A DNA stretch of 57,693 nucleotides from contig NZ_UIHC01000018.1 of the NCBI RefSeq assembly GCF_900499075.1, positions 1-57,693 on the forward strand, read 5' to 3'. Below, one piece after another: positions 51,752 through 57,693 of the stretch. This DNA is from Roseinatronobacter ekhonensis (lineage in GTDB: Bacteria; Pseudomonadota; Alphaproteobacteria; Rhodobacterales; Rhodobacteraceae). The stretch's first letter is position 1. Every line of letters begins with the position of its first letter. The translations under genes were made by a program, and so were the position numbers. The notes under the pieces were generated by a model. It did no database searches. It had not been told where the DNA came from and saw only the letters and a list, made by a program, of their open reading frames with translations.

Positions 51752-52150
51752 CTATTCGGGACGCGCCTCTATCACAACGAACGCCTGCGCCCATGGGTGG
51801 TCATCGGTGATGGTGACATGGATCACCGCGCGATGGTCCGGTGGGGTCATGGCGCGCAGCCGGTCCTCTGCCCAGCCGGTCACATGCATCACGGGCTGGC
51901 CGCTGGACAGGTTTGTCACCCACATGTCCCGCCATGCGATGCCCATGGACAACCCAGTCCCGAGCGCCTTGGAGCACGCTTCTTTCGCCGCCCAGCGCTT
52001 GGCGTACACGGCAGGGGCGTCGCCTTGGCGGGCCGCGCGGGCCAGTTCGGCCTCTGTGAACACCCGATGGCGAAAGCGGTCGCCAAAACGGGCCAGGGTG
52101 CCCGCGATCCGGTCGATATTGGCCAGATCGCTACCGATCCCCAAGATCAT
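51752..52150 (-). CDS. acpS: Holo-[acyl-carrier-protein] synthase
   Basis: A 132-residue AcpS, which transfers 4'-phosphopantetheine from CoA to acyl carrier protein. The metal-binding Asp is in [12 protein letters not shown] and the second signature is [14 protein letters not shown]. The start is ATG at 52150 (MILGIGSD). It lies 7 bases after pdxJ. In related genomes lepB, rnc and era usually come next; here a terminator and unrelated genes follow. Confidence 0.95.
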   Translation of the reverse strand: MILGIGSDLANIDRIAGTLARFGDRFRHRVFTEAELARAARQGDAPAVYAKRWAAKEACSKALGTGLSMGIAWRDMWVTNLSSGQPVMHVTGWAEDRLRAMTPPDHRAVIHVTITDDHPWAQAFVVIEARPE

Positions 52151-52157
52151 GACAGCA

Positions 52158-52916
52158 TCACTCGCGCGCAAGGTCCATCAGGCGGCGCATCTCGCGCAGC
52201 GCCCCGTCAAGGCCGACGAAAACGGCCTCGCCGATCAGGAAATGGCCGATATTCAGTTCCACCAGTTCTGGAATTGCCGCGATCGGGCCGACATTGTCAA
52301 AATTCAGACCGTGGCCGGCATGCACTTCCATTCCCAATTCATCGGCCAGTGCCGCGCCCACGAACAGGCGGCGCAATTCGGCATCGCGCGCGGCGATGTC
52401 GCCAGCTTCGAAATGTTCGCAATAGGCACCGGTGTGCAATTCGACAACATGCGCACCGACGCGTGCGGCGGCCTCTAGCTGCGCTTCGTCGGCGGCAATG
52501 AACAGCGAGACGCGGCATCCGGCGTCGCGCAAGGGCGCGATGAAATCCCGCAGACGGCCCTCGTCGCCCGCAACCTCCAGCCCGCCTTCGGTGGTGCGTT
52601 CCTCGCGGCGTTCGGGCACGATGCAGACCGCCTCGGGCCGGTGGGCCAGCGCGATGCGGCCCATTTCCTCGGTCGCGGCCAGTTCCAGATTGATCGGGAT
52701 ACCAACCGCTTTCTGGATCGCGGGCAGATCGGCATCGCGGATGTGCCGCCGATCCTCGCGCAGGTGCAGCGTTATGCCGTCCGCACCCGACATTTGCGCA
52801 AGCTGCGCGGCGCGCACGGGATCTGGCATGCGCCCGCCGCGCGCGTTGCGCAAGGTTGCCACATGGTCGATATTCACGCCAAGACGCAAAAGACTGTTGG
52901 ATGCGGTCGCGCTCAT
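52158..52916 (-). CDS. pdxJ: Pyridoxine 5'-phosphate synthase
   Basis: A 252-residue PdxJ, the TIM-barrel enzyme that condenses 1-deoxyxylulose 5-phosphate with amino-acetone phosphate to give pyridoxine 5'-phosphate. Segments are [68 protein letters not shown] and [12 protein letters not shown]. Of two tandem ATGs the second (52916) is preferred, since GAGGG is then 5 bases upstream. acpS follows after 7 bases. Confidence 0.96.
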   Translation of the reverse strand: MSATASNSLLRLGVNIDHVATLRNARGGRMPDPVRAAQLAQMSGADGITLHLREDRRHIRDADLPAIQKAVGIPINLELAATEEMGRIALAHRPEAVCIVPERREERTTEGGLEVAGDEGRLRDFIAPLRDAGCRVSLFIAADEAQLEAAARVGAHVVELHTGAYCEHFEAGDIAARDAELRRLFVGAALADELGMEVHAGHGLNFDNVGPIAAIPELVELNIGHFLIGEAVFVGLDGALREMRRLMDLARE

Positions 52917-52979
52917 CATTTCCCTCGAACTGCTTGTGAGTAACATATGCTTGAGGAGCGCGAACGCAATGGGGCGTTC

Positions 52980-53621
52980 TCAATTCCCGCGACTGGTCTG
53001 CTGCGCGGCTTGGCGCGCGCGTTCGAACCGTTTTTGCAGCTTGCGTTGCCGACGCGCCCGATAGGCCCGGATGATCGGCAATGACACGAAATACGCGCCG
53101 ACCGCCACGCCGCTGCCGACGATGCTGCCCCCAAGCATATAAGGCAGGAACACCTCTGAAAAAAACGCGTGGGATTGATCCCAACTTGCCGATGCGGGCG
53201 TGAAAACCGCTTCGACGTTTGCGCTTATTTCAGACCAGGCGCTTTTGAAACCATGGATAACCCGTCCGGGTGTGGCCATATGCCCCTGCCCCAGAATAAG
53301 GCTGCCGGTTTCCATTGCGCTGACAAGGATGAGCGGGAAGGTGAAGGGGTTGCCGAAGAAAGTGCCCAGTAGGGCCGCAAGAATATTGCCGCGCAACACC
53401 CATGCGAGGGCCGCCGCCGACAGGAAATGGAGCCCGAACAGCGGCAGGAACGACACCATAACCCCGGCAGCAATCCCCTTCGCGATACGCTCGGGGCTGT
53501 CGGGCAATCGGCGCAGGCGGTGCCAGACATAGCTGCCCGCACGCTGCCAACCCCCATCGGGGTAGGCCATATTCTTCAACCACTGAAGAAGCGAGCGAGG
53601 GCTGCGACGTTTGAAAACCAC
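52980..53621 (-). CDS. DUF2062 membrane protein
   Basis: A 213-residue protein with about three or four transmembrane segments. The DUF2062 region runs from SPERIAKGIAAGVMVSFLPLFGLHFL through GNILAALLGTFFGNPFTFPLI, a motif-rich block conserved across the family. The basic tail after the last helix is cytoplasmic. The function is unknown; the family is often next to pdxJ or glycosyltransferases. It lies 38 bases downstream of rel and 63 bases upstream of pdxJ on the same strand. Confidence 0.88.
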   Translation of the reverse strand: MVFKRRSPRSLLQWLKNMAYPDGGWQRAGSYVWHRLRRLPDSPERIAKGIAAGVMVSFLPLFGLHFLSAAALAWVLRGNILAALLGTFFGNPFTFPLILVSAMETGSLILGQGHMATPGRVIHGFKSAWSEISANVEAVFTPASASWDQSHAFFSEVFLPYMLGGSIVGSGVAVGAYFVSLPIIRAYRARRQRKLQKRFERARQAAQQTSRGN

Positions 53622-53659
53622 CCGGAAACCCTTGGTTTCGCGCCCGGTGGGGAGCGCGT

Positions 53660-55777
53660 TTACGGTCGTTTCGAAGGATCGCGCACTCTGGCGATCTGTG
53701 CAACCGCCGTTTCGGCCTCTAACGCGGTCATGACCTGATGCAGGTGCGACACACCGCGCAATTCGACCATGACGCGCAGCAAGAAGAAATCGGGTTTCCT
53801 GTCCAGAAAACGCAGGTCGGAAATATTCGCCTTATGCTCGCCGATCAGGCTGCAAACGCGGCCCAAGACGCCTGCATCGTTCGAAATGGTCAATTCCAGC
53901 GTAACATCATAAACAGGCGGGTGCGTGCCGTCCTGCCAGCGCAATTCGATCCAGCGGTCGGGTTGTTCATCGAATTCGGCAAGCGCATCGCAGTCCATGC
54001 TATGGGCCACGATACCCTTGCCACGATAGGTGATGCCGACAATCCGCTCGCCCGGCAAAGGCTGGCAACAGGCGGCGCGCCGAAAGGACTGGTCGGCGGC
54101 CAATCCGACCACGGGGCGCGCGGCATCGACTTCGGGCTCGAACGGGACGCCTTCGGGGTATAGCGCGCCGACGACCTTGCGCGCGCTGATTTCGGCAGAC
54201 CCGACCTGCGCGCGCAATTCGCTGTCAGAGGCCACGCCCAACATACGCGCAGCGGTCGCGATGGCCTTGCCAGTCATTTCGCGACCAATCGCCTCGAACG
54301 CCGCGCGCAGCAGTTCCGTGCCAAGGCGCACGAACCGCTCGCGGTCTTCGTCGCGCAAGGACCGCCGGATCGCGGATTTCGCACGCCCCGTCACCACAAG
54401 ATCGATCCAGCTTGCCTGCGGGCGCTGCCCTTCTGCGGTGATGATGACGACCGACTGCCCGTTGCGCAGCCGCGTCCAGAGCGGCACGCGCAACCCGTCC
54501 ACCTTGGCGGACACGCATTTATCCCCGATCCGGGTGTGAATGGCATAGGCGAAATCCAACGGCGTCGCCCCACGCGGAAGCTGGATCACATCGCCCTTGG
54601 GCGAGAAGCAGAACACCTGATCGGAATACATCTCCAGTTTGACATGTTCCAGGAACGCGCCGTGGTCTTCTTCGTTCTGCAAGCCTTCGGTTAGGGTTGC
54701 GATCCAGCGCGCGGGGTCTACCGCAAAGGGGTTTTCACTACGCGCGCCATCGCGATACGCCCAATGCGCGGCCACACCCGCTTCGGCGACCTCGTGCATC
54801 TCGCGCGTGCGGATCTGGATTTCCACGCGTTTGCCATCGCGACCCGACACCGTGGTATGAATGGACCTGTAGCCGTTCGATTTGGGCTGGCTGATATAAT
54901 CTTTGAACCGCCCCGGCACCGCGCGCCAGCGCTGGTGCATGATCCCCAGCACCTTGTAGCACTCCGCCACGTCATCCGTGATGATGCGAAAGCCGTAAAT
55001 GTCCGATAGCCGCGAAAATGCGAGGTCCTTTTCCTGCATCTTGCGCCAGATGGAATAGGGTTTCTTGGCGCGCCCGTAAACATCGGCGGGCATCCCTGCG
55101 CGGTCCAGTTCCGAGCGGATGTCATTGCTGATGCGGTGAACCACATCGCCCGCTTCGCGCTGAAGCGTGATGAACCGGCGCAGGATGGAATTGCGCGCCT
55201 CTGGGTTCAGCACGCGGAAAGACAGGTCTTCCAACTCCTCGCGCATCCATTGCATGCCCATGCGGCCCGCGAGCGGCGCATAGATATCCATCGTCTCGCG
55301 CGCTTTCTGTGCCTGCTTTTCGGGCCGCATGGACCGGATGGTGCGCATATTGTGCAAGCGGTCGGCCAGTTTGACCAATATCACCCGCAAGTCGCGCGAC
55401 ATCGCGATCAGAAGCTTGCGGAAATTCTCGGCCTGTTTGGCTTCGGATGACGACAGTTGCAGGTTTGTCAGCTTGGTGACACCGTCCACCAGCTCCACGA
55501 TTTCCGTGCCGAACAGGCGTTCCACTTCCGAATAGGTGGATTTGGTGTCTTCGATCGTGTCGTGCAACAGCGCCGTAATCAGCGTGGCATCATCCAGCCG
55601 CATTTCGGTCAGGATGGTCGCCACGGCAACGGGATGGGTGAAATACGGCTCACCGGAATGGCGGAACTGGCCCTCGTGCATGGCCTCGCCATAGGCCCAA
55701 GCCCTGCGCACAAGATCTTGATTGCAACCGGGATTATAGTTGTGAATCAGGGCGATCAGATCATCTACGGCGATCAC
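53660..55777 (-). CDS. Bifunctional (p)ppGpp synthetase/hydrolase of the RelA/SpoT family
   Basis: A 705-residue long RSH protein. The HD hydrolase domain is intact (H49, LLHDTIED with H72-D73, LADRLHNMRTI), the synthetase domain includes YGRAKKPYSIWRKMQEKDLAF and the ppGpp-binding DIYGFRII, then the TGS domain (VIQLPRGATPLDFAYAIHTRIGDKC) and a C-terminal ACT domain (LTISNDAGVLGRVCSLIGEHKANI). A single such gene usually performs both reactions in alphaproteobacteria. The start is probably the GTG at 55777, 5 bases after AAGAGG; a GTG at 55783 is in frame but overlaps that sequence. rpoZ is immediately upstream. Confidence 0.95.
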   Translation of the reverse strand: MIAVDDLIALIHNYNPGCNQDLVRRAWAYGEAMHEGQFRHSGEPYFTHPVAVATILTEMRLDDATLITALLHDTIEDTKSTYSEVERLFGTEIVELVDGVTKLTNLQLSSSEAKQAENFRKLLIAMSRDLRVILVKLADRLHNMRTIRSMRPEKQAQKARETMDIYAPLAGRMGMQWMREELEDLSFRVLNPEARNSILRRFITLQREAGDVVHRISNDIRSELDRAGMPADVYGRAKKPYSIWRKMQEKDLAFSRLSDIYGFRIITDDVAECYKVLGIMHQRWRAVPGRFKDYISQPKSNGYRSIHTTVSGRDGKRVEIQIRTREMHEVAEAGVAAHWAYRDGARSENPFAVDPARWIATLTEGLQNEEDHGAFLEHVKLEMYSDQVFCFSPKGDVIQLPRGATPLDFAYAIHTRIGDKCVSAKVDGLRVPLWTRLRNGQSVVIITAEGQRPQASWIDLVVTGRAKSAIRRSLRDEDRERFVRLGTELLRAAFEAIGREMTGKAIATAARMLGVASDSELRAQVGSAEISARKVVGALYPEGVPFEPEVDAARPVVGLAADQSFRRAACCQPLPGERIVGITYRGKGIVAHSMDCDALAEFDEQPDRWIELRWQDGTHPPVYDVTLELTISNDAGVLGRVCSLIGEHKANISDLRFLDRKPDFFLLRVMVELRGVSHLHQVMTALEAETAVAQIARVRDPSKRP

Positions 55778-55819
55778 CGGCACCTCTTGCGGCGGGTCAG
55801 GAACGGGGGGCTTTGTGCC

Positions 55820-56182
55820 CTACCCGTTTTGCTGGCTGTGAACTTCCATCAGGGCGCGCAACATCTGCTCTTCGCTCATGTCGCCCTCGGCAGGTTTATC
55901 GTCGGACGAGGCCCCCATAAGCAGTGACATATCGTCATCTTCTGGCAGATCGACCTCGATCTGGGTCTGCAAGCTTTCGATCAGCCGTTCGCGCAAATCA
56001 TCGGCGGCTTGGGTTTCTTCCTCGATCTCGCGCAGGGCAACAACCGGGTTTTTGTCATTGTCGCGATCTACGGTCAGCGGCCCGCCAGCGGCGATTTCGC
56101 GCGCACGGTGCGCGGCCAGTGCAACCAGTTCAAACCGGTTCGGAACCTTGTCAACGCAGTCTTCAACGGTTACACGTGCCAT
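55820..56182 (-). CDS. rpoZ: DNA-directed RNA polymerase omega subunit
   Basis: A 120-residue omega subunit. It begins [30 protein letters not shown], the conserved core that wraps the beta-prime C-terminus, followed by [11 protein letters not shown] and an acidic tail. The start is ATG at 56182. rpoZ followed by rel is the usual order; omega also takes part in one ppGpp-binding site on RNA polymerase in gammaproteobacteria. Confidence 0.95.
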   Translation of the reverse strand: MARVTVEDCVDKVPNRFELVALAAHRAREIAAGGPLTVDRDNDKNPVVALREIEEETQAADDLRERLIESLQTQIEVDLPEDDDMSLLMGASSDDKPAEGDMSEEQMLRALMEVHSQQNG

Positions 56183-56254
56183 GGGTGCACTCCATCTCAA
56201 TCAGGGCAGGAACCGGCGTTCTACTGCCCAAGAGCGCGCAATACAAGGCCCGAA

Positions 56255-56836
56255 TCATGACTCGATCGGCCAGATTTCGGCCAATTCCCGCGGGTCCAGC
56301 GCAGCATGCATCTGCCGCACGCTCTGGCCCAGCACCGGATGCACCCAATCGGGCGCGACATCCATAAGCGGAACCAGAACGAAGCCACGATCCTGCATGC
56401 GGGGGTGTGGCAGGACCAACCGGTCGGGCACAAGGCGGGCCTGTGCATGCACGTCCAGCCCGGCCCAATGCTGAAAGCCTGCCAAATCGGGTAAAACATG
56501 CTGGCCATGCGCGATAAGGTCGATGTCGATCACCCGCGCACCCCAGCGGACGCCGCGCTCGCGCCCCATCGTCGCTTCGACTGCGTGAAGGGCGTGCAAA
56601 GTCTGTTCAGGATCAAGCCGGGTTTCGCAAAGCATGGCTGCATTCACAAAATCCGGCCCCGCGCCGGGCGGAAAACAAGGGGTGCGAAACAGCCGACTTT
56701 GTGATATTATCTTAACTGTTGTTTCAGCCAAATTGGCTATGGCTGCCCTGACCTGTCCTAACGGGCTATCCATTTGCCCCGTCAGATTTGCCCCTATGGC
56801 CACCAACACCGAATTGCATCCTGTCACATTCGCCAC
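56255..56836 (-). CDS. folK: 2-amino-4-hydroxy-6-hydroxymethyldihydropteridine diphosphokinase
   Basis: A 193-residue HPPK, which transfers pyrophosphate from ATP to the pterin precursor in folate synthesis. The motif pattern is AIGANL at the N-terminus, YxT-like SRLFRTPCFPPGAGPDFVNAAM, the metal site DIDLI preceded by RWGARVI, and LVLPHPRMQDRGFVLVPLMDV. The start is GTG at 56836 (MANVTGCNS), with AGAGG seven bases upstream; a much longer open frame upstream is antisense to the NYN-domain gene. rpoZ begins 72 bases downstream. Confidence 0.92.
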   Translation of the reverse strand: MANVTGCNSVLVAIGANLTGQMDSPLGQVRAAIANLAETTVKIISQSRLFRTPCFPPGAGPDFVNAAMLCETRLDPEQTLHALHAVEATMGRERGVRWGARVIDIDLIAHGQHVLPDLAGFQHWAGLDVHAQARLVPDRLVLPHPRMQDRGFVLVPLMDVAPDWVHPVLGQSVRQMHAALDPRELAEIWPIES

Positions 56837-56941
56837 GATAATCCTCTTATGAATGTGCCACTGAGCAGAAGCTAACGTCAGGTTGAGTCGTTGCAGGCAA
56901 ACCACACGGCGACCTTGGCACGCCACCCTAAGGATATAGAC

Positions 56942-57514
56942 ATGTTTTACAAGGACGAGCGCCTCGCGCTCTTTATAGACGGTTCCAACCTTTACGCTGC
57001 CGGCAAGGCGCTTGGGTTTGATATAGACTACAAGCTGCTGCGGCAGGAATTCATGCGCCGTGGCAAGTTGCTGCGCGCGTTCTACTACACCGCCCTGCTG
57101 GAAAACGACGAATATTCGCCCATCCGCCCACTGGTCGACTGGCTGCATTATAACGGCTATAGCATGGTGACGAAGGCGGCCAAGGAATACACCGACTCGA
57201 TGGGCCGCCGGAAGGTCAAGGGCAACATGGATATCGAACTGGCCGTGGACGCGATGGAACTCGCCCCGCGTCTGGATCATGCAGTACTGTTTTCCGGCGA
57301 TGGCGATTTCCGCCCACTGGTCGAATCGCTCCAGCGTCAGGGCGTTCGGGTGTCGGTCGTGTCCACCATCCGCAGCCAACCGCCCATGATTGCCGATGAA
57401 CTGCGCCGTCAGGCCGACAATTTCATCGAACTCGACGAGTTGCGCGATGTCATCGGGCGTCCGCCGCGCGAACCGCGCTATGAGCAAGCGGGCGAGCGCG
57501 CCGACGCGGAGTGA
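56942..57514 (+). CDS. NYN-domain (LabA/DUF88) protein
   Basis: A 190-residue protein with a PIN-like NYN domain. The acidic metal-site residues are visible: FIDGSNLY, KGNMDIELAVDAMEL and LFSGDGDFRPLV. Such domains are putative RNases or RNA-binding modules of the LabA family; no target is known. The start is ATG at 56942 (MFYKDERLAL). It is divergent to folK (105 bases apart) and ends in a clear hairpin terminator. Confidence 0.92.
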   Translation: MFYKDERLALFIDGSNLYAAGKALGFDIDYKLLRQEFMRRGKLLRAFYYTALLENDEYSPIRPLVDWLHYNGYSMVTKAAKEYTDSMGRRKVKGNMDIELAVDAMELAPRLDHAVLFSGDGDFRPLVESLQRQGVRVSVVSTIRSQPPMIADELRRQADNFIELDELRDVIGRPPREPRYEQAGERADAE

Positions 57515-57531
57515 TCGCACCGACCAAACCC

Positions 57532-57561
57532 GAAAAGGCCCGACACCGCGCGGGTCTTTTC
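57532..57561 (+). terminator. Rho-independent terminator of the NYN-domain gene
   Basis: GAAAAGGCCCG and CGGGTCTTTTC form an 11-base-pair stem with one G-T pair around an 8-base loop. The right arm provides the T run. It lies 18 bases after the stop codon. Confidence 0.85.
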
Positions 57562-57581
57562 ATGTCTAGAGCGCGTCTGGT

Positions 57582-57693
57582 TCAATCAGTTTCATATCCA
57601 GCGGCCTTGAAGAAGTTGTAGCATTCGTCAGGGGTGAACAGGTTACAAACATGACCGACCGCCTTCCATAATTCGTCATATGTCCGTGCAGCG
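57582..57693 (-). mobile_element. 3' end of an IS630-family transposase gene, cut by the window edge
   Basis: The minus strand encodes the last 36 residues of a protein ending at the TGA 57582-57584: an ARTYDELWKAVGHVCNLF segment followed by TPDECYNFFKAAGYETD. This end is typical of the DDE transposases of the IS630 family. The 5' part lies beyond the window. The IS end should be close to the stop codon: TA at 57567-57568 followed by GAGCGCGTCTGG is a candidate boundary, since IS630 elements insert at TA. Whether it belongs to the same element type as the left edge is unknown. Confidence 0.75.

Noticed and set aside
56837-57520. Upstream extension of folK antisense to the NYN-domain gene
   Set aside because: HPPK needs only the part from 56836; the NYN protein on the other strand is complete with active-site motifs.

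Overview
The window looks like a chromosomal stretch from a GC-rich alphaproteobacterium of the order Rhodobacterales. The evidence is a C4-type 5-aminolevulinate synthase (hemA) behind a perfect FNR/FnrL box, aerobic cobaltochelatase subunits CobS and CobT, a complex I accessory protein of the NDUFA12 family, an IscR that lacks the usual cysteine triad, an orphan endolysin/holin pair like the lysis genes of Rhodobacter gene transfer agent, and the order rpoZ-rel-DUF2062-pdxJ-acpS. Both edges seem to cut IS630-type transposase genes (good evidence on the right, weak on the left), so this may be a contig bounded by repeats. Genes are densely packed: no gap exceeds about 290 bases and many neighbours overlap by the 4-base ATGA arrangement.

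Layout. 0.1-8.5 kb: a membrane-anchored hydrolase, zapA with a coiled-coil partner, transketolase, ispG with a RodZ-like gene, and hemA. 8.6-16.3 kb: an M20 peptidase, a cytochrome P450, then cobS and cobT separated by three exported-protein genes (a nuclease-like lipoprotein, a small secreted protein and a TbpB-like lipoprotein). 16.5-24.7 kb: tRNA-Arg(CCG) and a minus-strand Fe-S assembly operon, iscR - cysteine desulfurase - sufB - YbjQ family - sufC - sufD - two YIP1 family genes - sufS, with an Irr-type box over its promoter. 24.8-29.2 kb: a hydrolase, an SMR transporter, a YitT family protein, typA and a DUF4344 metallopeptidase.

29.3-43.0 kb is the most unusual part. A minus-strand operon encodes an MDR dehydrogenase, a PTPS-fold protein without the catalytic triad, a methyltransferase and a RibD-type reductase. 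After an FkbM methyltransferase come two divergent operons sharing a 134-base promoter region. To the left are a CDP-alcohol phosphatidyltransferase, an OpgB/LtaS-like phosphoglycerol transferase, a flippase-like protein and an inositol monophosphatase family enzyme. To the right are a cytochrome b561, an OpgH glucosyltransferase fused to a methyltransferase, OpgG and a GT4 glycosyltransferase. I read the divergent pair as one envelope-glycan system: a periplasmic glucan backbone plus head-group decoration, possibly methylated.

43.0-51.0 kb: a divergent FAD oxidoreductase/mnmD pair (a split MnmC), a DMT transporter, msrB, NDUFA12 and DUF2155 genes, aat, the ribB-ribH-nusB operon, and the lysis pair. 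51.0-57.5 kb: a DUF3775 gene, a very small ORF, the minus-strand series folK, rpoZ, rel, DUF2062, pdxJ, acpS, and a NYN-domain gene, ending in the IS630-type transposase fragment. No CRISPR array, rRNA, prophage structural genes or origin were seen.
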